From positions 1 to 18,951 of the forward strand of contig JAHHSP010000014.1 in assembly GCA_020025115.1 (NCBI GenBank): a stretch of 18,951 nucleotides of DNA, given 5' to 3'. Positions within the stretch are counted from its first letter, which is position 1. Each line of letters starts with the position of its first letter. Source of the DNA: Collinsella sp. (GTDB lineage Bacteria > Actinomycetota > Coriobacteriia > Coriobacteriales > Coriobacteriaceae). The position numbers were made by a program, and so were the translations under genes. The notes under the pieces were generated by a model. That model saw only the letters and a list, made by a program, of their open reading frames with translations, did no database searches and was not told the origin of the DNA. Shown piece by piece: positions 1 to 7,232 of this stretch.

Positions 1-663
1 CGTAATGACTGGATGATCGCTGCGGATCAGGCGCTTTCCGATCTGCGCCGCCGCTCGAGCGATGGCAAACTGACCACATCCGAGCGATGGGTCAAGCGGG
101 CCTTCGCCCCTTCGGGAATGGATGCCCACGTCTTTGCCGAGGAGCTCCTTGCGTTCATCGAGGGGCAGACACATGCCGAGGACACCCCCTCTATGGGAAA
201 ACAGAATCTCCCTCTGGGGTATGACGATCGCCCCGAGCTCGACGAGCTTGGCCTGGACGAACCCCTGCCCCAACCGGAGGTGACGGACATCGTCATCCTA
301 TATGGCAAATCCGGCATCTACCTGTATTCCAAGCCGTGCATGTCGCACAGCTTCGCCCATGCTCTGTTCAACACGGCAGAGGGTGATGACCTGGCGACGT
401 TTGTCGACGTGGTGCGCACCGAGTCACGTGTCTACCCTCGCCCGGTGGCCGCCTCGGACTTTCTGAACCAACCCTATCTGTGGTCCTCATCCAAGGTGGC
501 CGGTCTGTTTGAGCGGGCTATGGATGACGAGGCGTATGCGGATATCGAAATTGTCACGACGAGCCTGAATGAGTCGTTTTTCTACTCCACGCGGCACCTG
601 AGTCCCGCCCAGGGTGCGGCTCTGGCCGAGTGGTACGGAGTGGAGAAGTTTCGGAACCCGTAG
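1..663 (+). CDS. YdhW-like protein of an oxidoreductase gene cluster (5'-partial)
   Basis: The reading frame is open from base 1 (R-N-D-W precede the first ATG at 13), and no ribosome binding site is visible in the first 12 bases, so the true start probably lies upstream. From the ATG at 13 the protein is 216 aa with no signal peptide or membrane segment. An acidic, proline-rich stretch (about residues 55-90) precedes a compact C-terminal domain containing ILYGKSGIYLYSKPCMSHSF, TESRVYPRP and LAEWYGVEKFRNP. Length, these motifs and the nearby YdhY-like and YdhV-like genes make it resemble YdhW, a protein of unknown role in the enterobacterial ydh redox operon. That match is from memory and is not certain. 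It could be an accessory or maturation factor for the oxidoreductase. It ends 66 bp before the next gene and is probably co-transcribed with it. Confidence 0.7.
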   Translation, partial: RNDWMIAADQALSDLRRRSSDGKLTTSERWVKRAFAPSGMDAHVFAEELLAFIEGQTHAEDTPSMGKQNLPLGYDDRPELDELGLDEPLPQPEVTDIVILYGKSGIYLYSKPCMSHSFAHALFNTAEGDDLATFVDVVRTESRVYPRPVAASDFLNQPYLWSSSKVAGLFERAMDDEAYADIEIVTTSLNESFFYSTRHLSPAQGAALAEWYGVEKFRNP

Positions 664-729
664 AGGCTGCCCAAGCCGACCGAACATATCCGAGTCAGAT
701 TACCAACTTGCAGATAAAGGGGAAGCCTT

Positions 730-1323
730 ATGGCAAAGCGCCGACTGACTGAAGACACGCCGTTTTTACGCACGCCCGACATGTATCAGATCGAGAACGA
801 CGCCCCGATCACCGAGTATTCCGAGCGGACGCTCGACTTGATTGCCGACGCAAAGAACGGCGGCATTCCGGACGGCGCTAACGCGTTTTGCAGTGTGGGA
901 AAGGAAAAGCGCGGTACGGTGCAGATGCAGCTGTTCGCCGAGATCGACCCCGAGGCCGAGATATTCGTCGAGGTTGGGTTTCGCAGCCACGGTTGCCTGG
1001 CCGCTATCGCCTGCGCCACGGCGCTCGCCACCATGTTGCGCGGGAAGACGTTCGATGAGGCGCTTGCCATTACCAAGGAGGAGATCCTGGAGGCAGTCGG
1101 TGGACTGCCGAACGGGCGAAAGTACACGCTCACGTATGCGGTGGAGGCTGTGCGAGCGCTGATCGGCGACTATTTGCTGCGCATCAAGGAGTATAAGATC
1201 GACCAGCTCAACGAGATTGTCCACTGTGAGAGCATGTGCCCGAACTGTCTTCTCACCGAGAATTGCTCCCTGCGCGATGAGCGTGTTGACCAGGAGATGC
1301 GCGAGGCTGGAGAGATTGCGTAG
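730..1323 (+). CDS. NifU/IscU-like iron-sulfur scaffold protein with extra C-terminal cysteine cluster
   Basis: The ATG at 730 is preceded by AAGGGG seven bases upstream; the protein is 197 aa and cytosolic. Residues about 45-150 follow the NifU N-terminal/IscU fold: a first cysteine C54, then FRSHGCLAAIACATALATML with C89, then GGLPNGRKYTLTYAVEAV. In IscU the last segment carries the conserved His-Cys pair; here alignment places Y132-T133 there, so the third scaffold cysteine is missing. The Asp that normally follows the first cysteine is also absent. A C-terminal extension holds C166, C170, C173 and C179 (C-x3-C-x2-C-x5-C), which could bind a cluster of its own. The family transiently builds Fe-S clusters for delivery to apo-proteins. 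Its place beside genes needing at least five [4Fe-4S] clusters suggests a dedicated maturation role, but this is inference. Confidence 0.8.
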   Translation: MAKRRLTEDTPFLRTPDMYQIENDAPITEYSERTLDLIADAKNGGIPDGANAFCSVGKEKRGTVQMQLFAEIDPEAEIFVEVGFRSHGCLAAIACATALATMLRGKTFDEALAITKEEILEAVGGLPNGRKYTLTYAVEAVRALIGDYLLRIKEYKIDQLNEIVHCESMCPNCLLTENCSLRDERVDQEMREAGEIA

Positions 1324-1372
1324 GGGGGCGCGGTCGCTGGGTGAGATGGGCTGGACGGGTTCTGGAAGGGAT

Positions 1373-1390
1373 CAATTTGTACCTGTCCCG
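1373..1390 (-). repeat. REP-like short repeat, copy 1
   Basis: An 18-bp sequence read on the minus strand as CGGGACAGGTACAAATTG. It matches the copy at 8114-8131 at 17 of 18 positions and the paired copies at 7084-7179 with a few changes. It lies in the intergenic space after the NifU-like gene. Related motifs are known from REP-like elements mobilised by Y1/RAYT-type transposases; no such transposase is in the window. Confidence 0.55.
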
Positions 1391-1430
1391 TTTTGCCCCT
1401 TTCCCTTTTGGAGGTTACACGCCCGCGTTC

Positions 1431-1452
1431 ATTATTCTCTAAATAGAATAAT
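1431..1452. promoter_or_regulatory. Perfect 8-bp inverted repeat upstream of the oxidoreductase operon (candidate operator)
   Basis: ATTATTCT (1431-1438) and AGAATAAT (1445-1452) are exact reverse complements separated by six bases. The site stands out as AT-rich in a GC-rich region. Similar half-sites recur as GTTATTCG (1474-1481) and AGCATAAT (1482-1489); the latter includes a possible -10 hexamer CATAAT at 1484-1489 with no good -35. A promoter that depends on an activator bound at the palindrome would fit, but the regulator is unknown. The rest of the 263-bp gap (1324-1586) contains a REP-like copy and no gene. Confidence 0.45.
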
Positions 1453-1586
1453 TCGCAGCTGGGGATTAAGCGTGTTATTCGAGCATAATTGAAACTGTAT
1501 GTATGTGCACATTTTCGCCATGTGCGCGGCTATTTACGTTCCATGGGCGCGGGGGTGCCTGTGACGCCTTTTTTGGGGAGGGAATT

Positions 1587-2312
1587 ATGAAAGAGAACAC
1601 CGCCATGGAGCAAGTCGGCTCCGGTGCGGATCGTCTTGACTCCTTCTTTACCCGCCGTGGGTTTGTGAAGGTATCGGGCGCGTTCGTGGCGGGCATGGTG
1701 GCCCTGGGGTTGCTCCCGGACGCCGCCGCGGCAGCCCCCACGAGCTCCAAGGGCGAGGTTGATTATTATGCGACCCCGGCTCATGTGCTCAAGGTCAACC
1801 GTGCCCGCTGCACCGGGTGCCAGCGCTGCGAGATGATGTGCACACTCAAGAACGACGGTGCCTCCCAGCCGTCCGCCGCTCGCATCCACGTGCACGACGG
1901 CCTGCAGTTCGGATCCGATTGGGAGTCCTGCGACGGTTTGTTCTACTCGTGCGAGTGGCAGATCCGCGCGTGCCATATGTGCACCACCGCGCTGTGCCAG
2001 ACCTCATGCCCGCACGCTGCCATCGTCACCCTCGAGGATGGCACCCGAACCGTCGACCCCGAGAAGTGCGTCGGTTGCGGTACCTGCGTCGCCGCTTGCC
2101 CGTGGCATATGCCCGTGGTCAACACCGAGACGCACAAGTCCACCAAGTGCGTGGCCTGCGGCCGTTGCGCCGAGCAATGCCCCAACGGCGCCCTCGAGCT
2201 CATCAAATGGGAGAACGTGAACCACTCATCCGGCCCCACCCGTTCCGAGAACAAATGGCCCTATGTCAGCGAAGTCCAGGATTTCGTCGGCGGCGGTAAG
2301 ATCGCCCAGTAA
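1587..2312 (+). CDS. Tat-exported 4x[4Fe-4S] ferredoxin-type electron transfer subunit (YdhY-like)
   Basis: The start chosen is the ATG at 1587, just after GGGGAGGG; an in-frame ATG at 1503 would add 28 residues before the Tat signal and has no ribosome binding site. The 241-aa protein begins with a twin-arginine signal (TRRGFVKVSG, R23-R24, hydrophobic stretch to about residue 50 ending in AAAAA). Four cysteine clusters follow: C75/78/81/85, C129/132/137/141, C161/164/167/171 and C188/191/194/198, enough for four [4Fe-4S] centres. This is the layout of DMSO reductase/formate dehydrogenase beta-type subunits and YdhY. It probably relays electrons between the enzyme encoded 12 bp downstream and the cytochrome after it. 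As a Tat substrate it should act outside the membrane, or carry the enzyme with it. Confidence 0.88.
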   Translation: MKENTAMEQVGSGADRLDSFFTRRGFVKVSGAFVAGMVALGLLPDAAAAAPTSSKGEVDYYATPAHVLKVNRARCTGCQRCEMMCTLKNDGASQPSAARIHVHDGLQFGSDWESCDGLFYSCEWQIRACHMCTTALCQTSCPHAAIVTLEDGTRTVDPEKCVGCGTCVAACPWHMPVVNTETHKSTKCVACGRCAEQCPNGALELIKWENVNHSSGPTRSENKWPYVSEVQDFVGGGKIAQ

Positions 2313-2324
2313 AGGAGAAGCGCA

Positions 2325-4571
2325 ATGGCTGAAACCTCTTACGGTTGGGCTGGCTGGATCGCCCGCGTCAACCTCACGAGCGGAGATATCACCGAAGAGT
2401 CCGATGTCGAGATGCAGAAGGACTACATCGGCGGCATGGGCTTCGCGAACAAGATCATGTACGACGAGGTCGGCCCCGAGGTCGATTGGATGGACGAGGA
2501 GAACAAGGCCGTTCTCGCCGTCGGCCCTCTGACCGGGTCCGGCGTGCCGCTGGCGGGTCGTTCCACTTGGGCGTCCCTGTCCACCTTCACCACCGACCAC
2601 CTCGTGGTCGATATGCACTGCGGCGGCCAGCTCGGCGCGATGCTCAAGTACTCCGGTCACGACGGCCTGATCATCGAGGGCAAGGCCGACAAGCCCTGCT
2701 ACATCTTCATCGATGACGACAAAATCAGCATCGAGGATGCTTCCGCCCTGTGGGGCAGGGGCACCCGCGAGACCACCGAGGCCCTGTGCAAGAAGCATGG
2801 CGCCGAGTGCTGCGTGGCCGCTATCGGCATGGCCGGCGAGAACCTGCTGCCCTACGCCTGCGTGATGAATACCCGCTCCCACTCCGCCGGCGCCGGCCTG
2901 GGTGCCGTCTTTGGCTCCAAGAACCTGAAGGCCGTTGTCGTTCGCGGCACCAAGGCATGCCACGTCGCCGACCCGCAGATGGTCGCCGACTTGTCCGACT
3001 ACATGATCTCCCAAGTCATCGGCTCCAACAACAACCACGTCGTGCCGAGCACCCAGCAGTCCTGGGCCGAGTACTACGACGCCGGCTCCCGTTGGACCGC
3101 TCGCAAGGGTCTCTATTGGGCGGCCGCCGAGGGCGGCCCCATCGAGACCGGTGAGCCGAAGCCGTTCGAGCTCAACACCATGGGCTATCGCTGCATGAAG
3201 TCCACCAAAGACATGGGCCCCGCCGCCGAGAAGTACACGGTCAAGATGGCCGGGTGCCATGGGTGCCCCGTGCGGTGCTACGCCCAGGTCCATGTGCCCT
3301 ATGTGCAGGAGAAGACCGGCTACGAATCCCAGGGCAACACCTGCGTTCCCGGCTTCCCGTTCTCCGTCTATATGCAACCCTTCCTCAAGGCCGAGGGCAT
3401 CTTCGAGGAGGATGGCAAGACGCTGTCCGACCTCTCCGTAAACTACAACATGCTCATCTCCGCCACCGTCGACGACCTGGGTCTGTGGTGCAATTACGCC
3501 CAGCTCTACCGCGACCTGGCCTACACCTATTCTGCGGGCATCCTTGAGAAGCACGTCCCGGCCGAGCAGATGGCCCAGTACAACTTCGACGCCATCATCC
3601 ACGGCCAGGATCCCTCGAGTTTCGTCAAGATCTTGATCGACATCGCCTCCAACGACGTCGAGAACAAGCCGATCTCCCTGCTCGGCCATGGTCCCATCGT
3701 CTGGGCCGAGGAGTGGGGGTGCATGGATTGGTTCGACAACGCCAAATCTGCGCTGATCAATTATCGCGGATGGCCCGTTCACCATGCCATCGAGTGCTTC
3801 GGCCAGGTCGGCGGCCTGTATAACATGATGTTCAACCGCGACGACATGATTCACTCCGCCGTGAACTTCCAGGGTTGCGGCCTGCCCCAGGAGCTCAAGG
3901 AGGAGATGGCCGCCGAGATGTGGGGCGAGGGCGCCATCGACATGGTGAAGAACTACACCAAGATGAACGAGGCCAAGGCCGAGTTCGCTTGGTGGAGCAT
4001 CGTGACCGACGTGCTGCACGACTCCCTGGTCCTGTGCAATTGGGTCTGGCCGATGGCCATGGCACCGGCAAAGGAGCGCAGCTACCGTGGAGACTTGGAC
4101 CTGGAGGCTCAGTTCTACACCGCCGTCACCGGTCAGAAGGTCACTATCGACGACCTGTACAAGGCCGGAGAGCGCATCATGACCCTCCAGCGCGCCAATA
4201 CGGTTCGCGGTATGAGGGATAAGGACGGCAACGTGGGTTGCAACGACCTGCGTAACATTCACGACGTCATCACGGAGTGGGTATTCGAGAAGGACCCCGA
4301 GATCGAGCCCTTCACCCCGGGCACCGACAAGATGGAGCGCAAGGACTGGAAGAAGGCCCTTACCATGCTCTACAAACGCTTCGGTTGGGATGAGGATCTC
4401 GGCTGTCCGACCAAGGAGTGCCTGAAGGACCTCGGTATGGACGACGTCGCCGAGGACCTCGAGTCCCGCGGCCTGCTCACCGAGGGTGGCGTTGCCTTTG
4501 GCAAGCGCACCCGCACGTACGACCACATTCTCGAAAAGTACTGCGGCGACAACCCGGCGCTGTTCGCTTAA
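2325..4571 (+). CDS. Aldehyde ferredoxin oxidoreductase family enzyme (YdhV-like, W/Mo-bis-pterin)
   Basis: The ATG at 2325 follows AAAGGAG overlapping the preceding stop; the protein is 748 aa, a little longer than classical archaeal AORs of about 600-620 aa. Family blocks appear in order: IGGMGF near residue 36, GPLTGSGVPLAGR near 67, a GGQLGAMLKYSGHDGLIIEG block near 100, IGMAGEN near 167 and GAGLGAVFGSKNLKAV near 190. Cluster ligands are C311-x2-C314-x3-C318 with the distant C571 (LHDSLVLCNW). The family oxidises aldehydes to acids, or reduces acids, using a tungsto- or molybdo-bispterin and one [4Fe-4S]. E. coli YdhV is reported to hold a bis-molybdopterin cofactor. There is no signal peptide, so it is cytosolic unless co-exported with its Tat partner. 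Substrate and metal cannot be assigned from sequence. Confidence 0.9.
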   Translation: MAETSYGWAGWIARVNLTSGDITEESDVEMQKDYIGGMGFANKIMYDEVGPEVDWMDEENKAVLAVGPLTGSGVPLAGRSTWASLSTFTTDHLVVDMHCGGQLGAMLKYSGHDGLIIEGKADKPCYIFIDDDKISIEDASALWGRGTRETTEALCKKHGAECCVAAIGMAGENLLPYACVMNTRSHSAGAGLGAVFGSKNLKAVVVRGTKACHVADPQMVADLSDYMISQVIGSNNNHVVPSTQQSWAEYYDAGSRWTARKGLYWAAAEGGPIETGEPKPFELNTMGYRCMKSTKDMGPAAEKYTVKMAGCHGCPVRCYAQVHVPYVQEKTGYESQGNTCVPGFPFSVYMQPFLKAEGIFEEDGKTLSDLSVNYNMLISATVDDLGLWCNYAQLYRDLAYTYSAGILEKHVPAEQMAQYNFDAIIHGQDPSSFVKILIDIASNDVENKPISLLGHGPIVWAEEWGCMDWFDNAKSALINYRGWPVHHAIECFGQVGGLYNMMFNRDDMIHSAVNFQGCGLPQELKEEMAAEMWGEGAIDMVKNYTKMNEAKAEFAWWSIVTDVLHDSLVLCNWVWPMAMAPAKERSYRGDLDLEAQFYTAVTGQKVTIDDLYKAGERIMTLQRANTVRGMRDKDGNVGCNDLRNIHDVITEWVFEKDPEIEPFTPGTDKMERKDWKKALTMLYKRFGWDEDLGCPTKECLKDLGMDDVAEDLESRGLLTEGGVAFGKRTRTYDHILEKYCGDNPALFA

Positions 4572-4595
4572 GTCGCTTGAGGTAGAGGAGCAACT

Positions 4596-5270
4596 ATGGC
4601 TGATGAGACCAAGGAGACGAGCGTGGCCGATACCACGTCGGAGACTCCCAAGAAGAAGCGCGATTGGAAGGGCAAGCGCCTCCCCATCGCGATCGCCGCC
4701 GTCGTGGCCGTGACGGTCCTCGGCGTCGCCGGATGGGCCTGGCGTGCCACCCCCGGCTACTGCGATGCCCTGTGCCACAGCACGATGGGCAAGTACTACG
4801 ACACGTTCGAGAATCAGACCGATTCCCTGGCGTTCGCACACAAGGGTGTTGCGAACGGCAAGTGCCTGGACTGTCATGAGAACACGCTCGACACCTCCAT
4901 GCGCATGGCTCAATCCCAGCTTTCGGGTAATCACGATACCCCGCTCGCCAAGGTGGCCTACACCAATGAGTTTTGTCTGCAGAGCGGTTGTCACGCCGGC
5001 GCCGGCATCATGCCCGGTTCGAGCGAGTCCTCCACCAAGGACCTCGCCTTCGACCCGCATAGCGATTATCACGGCGTGCAGCAGTGCAACTCCTGTCACC
5101 GCATGCACGATCAAAGCGTTTTCACCTGTGCCGGCTGCCACCAGGTCGGTGCCTGGGAGGGTGAGGGCGGCATCCCCGAGGGTTGGGTCAAGCAGGAGCT
5201 CGGCGATGGCTCCGAAGGCGCTGTGCCGGAGGGTTGGACCACGCCATTTCTGAACGACCAGGCCGAGTAA
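4596..5270 (+). CDS. Membrane-anchored multihaem cytochrome c, NapC/NrfH-like, with atypical haem motifs
   Basis: The start follows GAGGAG and lies 24 bp after the previous stop, so it is the third gene of the same operon. The 224-aa protein has a charged N-terminus, one membrane anchor (about residues 28-50) and an external domain. Three canonical haem motifs are visible: CLDCH (C90, C93), CNSCH (C164, C167) and CAGCH (C178, C181). Two unusual ones are CDALCH (C56, C60; C-x3-CH) and CLQSGCH (C127, C132; C-x4-CH). The first is followed by M64 in a CHxxM arrangement, as in the haem 1 site of NrfH-type quinol dehydrogenases. It probably links the iron-sulfur/AOR pair to the menaquinone pool. 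Whether all five sites carry haem is unknown. Confidence 0.85.
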   Translation: MADETKETSVADTTSETPKKKRDWKGKRLPIAIAAVVAVTVLGVAGWAWRATPGYCDALCHSTMGKYYDTFENQTDSLAFAHKGVANGKCLDCHENTLDTSMRMAQSQLSGNHDTPLAKVAYTNEFCLQSGCHAGAGIMPGSSESSTKDLAFDPHSDYHGVQQCNSCHRMHDQSVFTCAGCHQVGAWEGEGGIPEGWVKQELGDGSEGAVPEGWTTPFLNDQAE

Positions 5271-5300
5271 TTCCGGTTGCCCGCTATAGGGTATCAAGAA

Positions 5301-5324
5301 GGGGCGGGCCTTTGGGCTCGCCCC
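5301..5324 (+). terminator. Hairpin terminator after the oxidoreductase operon
   Basis: GGGGCGGGCC (5301-5310) pairs with GGCTCGCCCC (5315-5324) over ten pairs, one of them G-T, around a four-base loop. Only a short T stretch follows, so it may be inefficient. It lies 30 bp after the cytochrome stop codon. Confidence 0.6.
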
Positions 5325-5428
5325 TTATCTCAAGTGGACTGGGATTGTCAATGATCCGCGTCCCTAAACCGCACATATAGGTGTGGCATACTCTTCCACC
5401 AGATAGACGGATAGCGAGGAGCATAACT

Positions 5429-5695
5429 ATGACCAAGATCGATTTTAAGCCGCGTGGCGTTTGCGCACGCTTGATCCACGTGGAACTGTCCGAGGATGGC
5501 CAGACCATCGAAAGTGTTTCGTTCGAGGGCGGTTGCAGCGGCAACCTCAAGGCCATCGGCAAGCTCGTGGCCGACCAACCGGTCGACCGCATCGTCGAGA
5601 TGCTCGAGGGCAACACCTGCGGTCCGCGCAAAACCTCCTGCGCCGACCAGATGACCCGCGCCCTGCGCGAGGCGCAGGGGCAGCTCGCGGGGTAA
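5429..5695 (+). CDS. TSCPD domain protein, TIGR03905 type
   Basis: The start is the ATG at 5429, seven bases after GAGGAG; an upstream in-frame ATG at 5381 lacks a ribosome binding site and would add 16 unrelated residues. The protein is 88 aa and matches the small TIGR03905 family in length and pattern: GVC (C12), FEGGCSGNL (C36), NTCGP (C64) and TSCADQ (C71). The eponymous TSCPD motif is TSCAD here. Related TSCPD domains occur at the C-terminus of B12-dependent ribonucleotide reductase, where the cysteines are thought to bind metal or nucleic acid. The role of the stand-alone family is unknown. It follows a terminator and probably has its own promoter, although no convincing -35/-10 pair is seen. 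Confidence 0.85.
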   Translation: MTKIDFKPRGVCARLIHVELSEDGQTIESVSFEGGCSGNLKAIGKLVADQPVDRIVEMLEGNTCGPRKTSCADQMTRALREAQGQLAG

Positions 5696-5801
5696 CTGCG
5701 ATAGACTGGGCGCCGAGAATCGACGGGCGACGCGATGAGAGCTCGGTCGTTCGGCCTCGACGGCATGACAAGTCGGTAATGTGTTATACGGGGAAGCGCG
5801 C

Positions 5802-7046
5802 ATGAACAGCGAGTGTCGTGAACAGATGAATCGAAAGTCCGCCGGCGTCAACGGCGGCGGTTTGTCGCGCCGCTCCCTTTTCAAGGGTGCGGCCGCGGCG
5901 ACCGCGGCGCTCGGTGCCGCTTCTCTCGTGGGCTGCGGCCCGAAGGGAGACGAACGGCAAGTAAGCGGCGAGCCCCAGGTCATCACGGATGACTCGAAGA
6001 TCGTGAATGTGACCGAGGAATTCAAGAGCATCGACAACCCTCTTGCCGTCCAGTCCACTTGGGATCTGCCCCTGGGTACGGTGCCGTTCCATTCCGAGGG
6101 CGCGTGGGCCGCGCTGCTTGAGGCTCCTTCCAGCGCGCGCTCGGTAAACACGCTCGGCATCATGTCCCTGTCGTCGGGTGCGCGCACCACGCTGATTTCC
6201 CAACCCACCAAAGGTGGTGCGTATGGTTTCCACGACGTTTGCTGCGGCGAGACGGTGTATGCGTGGATCGAGATGAACTATTCCGAGGCGTCGTGGACGC
6301 TCCTTGCCCAGGAGCTGCGCAATGGCGCGCTCGTAGGCGAGGCGGTCGAGCTCGATCATGGGAACTCGGATTGGGAGCCGGCGCGCTTCACGGTGGCCGG
6401 CGGACATGTCATTTGGCAGAAGATGCCACTCGCCAGCGGCTCCAAGCGCGCGGAGTTCTCACATTGCTACAGCTGGGCGTTCGGCGACGCCAAGGCCAAG
6501 GATCTTTACGAGAGCCAGGGTCGTTTTGCCACGTGGCCGCGTGCGAGCGGGGGGTACCTTACCATCGCGCCGCGCGTGAACACCGAAGAAGGCACGTTCT
6601 ATGGGATAACTGCGCTCGACCTCGACGGCGGCAAAATGGTGGACCAACTTGTCATGCCTCAGAATGTGAGTCCGTTCGAGGCCGTGTACATGAACGGAAC
6701 GTTCGCGTTCTCCGTCGAGGCGAACTACGGGTATGGCGGCAGCTTGGGCAACATGGGCACCTTCATCGGCCGCGAGGGTGGCCCGTTCGTGCATCTGAGC
6801 CGAGAGCCCCTCGCCTGTGTGGCGGGAAAGGGGAGCCGCTACCTCATCAAGGCTCGCTCGTCGCATTTTGTGGTGGATGTCGAGGGACAGACGTATGCGA
6901 TTCTGCCCGCGCCCGACAAGGCCACCGATTACGGAGATTATCCTGCGAGCGTGGGTGAGACCGATAGGTTTGTGACGTTTGCCACGGTCCGTGGCGACAA
7001 CGGCCTGCCTGCAGCCGTGCAGCTCAGGGTGTTCCCGCTGGCATAG
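5802..7046 (+). CDS. Tat-signal lipoprotein of unknown function, possible beta-propeller
   Basis: The start chosen is the ATG at 5802, preceded by GGGGAA; a GTG at 5781 in the same frame is less likely. The 414-aa product starts with a twin-arginine signal (LSRRSLFKGA, R23-R24), a hydrophobic run, and a lipobox LVGC ending at C45. It is thus predicted to be folded in the cytoplasm, exported by Tat and lipid-anchored outside the membrane. The mature part is rich in short beta-strand-like segments with recurring hydrophobic-aromatic pairs (for example VYAWIEMNY, HVIWQKM, YLTIAPRV, TFAFSVEANY, YLIKARSSHFVV), which suggests a propeller; I recognise no catalytic motif. No haem or Fe-S motif is present, so a link with the redox operon upstream is only positional. 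Confidence 0.75.
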   Translation: MNSECREQMNRKSAGVNGGGLSRRSLFKGAAAATAALGAASLVGCGPKGDERQVSGEPQVITDDSKIVNVTEEFKSIDNPLAVQSTWDLPLGTVPFHSEGAWAALLEAPSSARSVNTLGIMSLSSGARTTLISQPTKGGAYGFHDVCCGETVYAWIEMNYSEASWTLLAQELRNGALVGEAVELDHGNSDWEPARFTVAGGHVIWQKMPLASGSKRAEFSHCYSWAFGDAKAKDLYESQGRFATWPRASGGYLTIAPRVNTEEGTFYGITALDLDGGKMVDQLVMPQNVSPFEAVYMNGTFAFSVEANYGYGGSLGNMGTFIGREGGPFVHLSREPLACVAGKGSRYLIKARSSHFVVDVEGQTYAILPAPDKATDYGDYPASVGETDRFVTFATVRGDNGLPAAVQLRVFPLA

Positions 7047-7083
7047 CCTGTTCGGATCCCGCTGCCCGCGATGCGCAATTGGC

Positions 7084-7179
7084 GCAATTGGGGACGGGTA
7101 CATATTGCGCATCGAACGACAGTCTTGCGAGTATGTGGACCGGCGCGGCGATGCGCAATATGTACCCGTCCCCAATTGC
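7084..7179. repeat. REP-like inverted pair with 31-bp perfect arms
   Basis: Bases 7084-7114 and 7149-7179 are perfect reverse complements (31 bp each) around a 34-base loop. Each arm contains the GGGGACGGGTACATATTG version of the short repeat found singly at 1373-1390 and 8114-8131. Just before the left arm the string GCGCAATT is repeated at 7073 and 7083. No T-run follows, so it is not an ordinary terminator. The arrangement resembles a paired REP/BIME element. Confidence 0.7.
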
Positions 7180-7232
7180 ACGGGGTGCTTGATTGAGTCT
7201 CCGTCATATTGGGCATACTCCCTCTAAGATAT

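Noticed and set aside
1503..1586. An upstream ATG extending the Tat ferredoxin by 28 residues
   Set aside because: There is no ribosome binding site before it, and the extension would bury the Tat signal; the ATG at 1587 has a strong site.
2226..5297. A 1023-codon open frame on the minus strand across the AOR and cytochrome genes
   Set aside because: It is antisense to two clearly recognised genes, is rich in Gly, Val, His, Leu and Asp as expected from mirrored GC-biased codons, and shows no family motif. It is a shadow.
7084..7179. The long inverted repeat as a transcription terminator
   Set aside because: There is no T-run after either arm and the 34-base loop is long; the shared repeat core points to a REP-like element instead.
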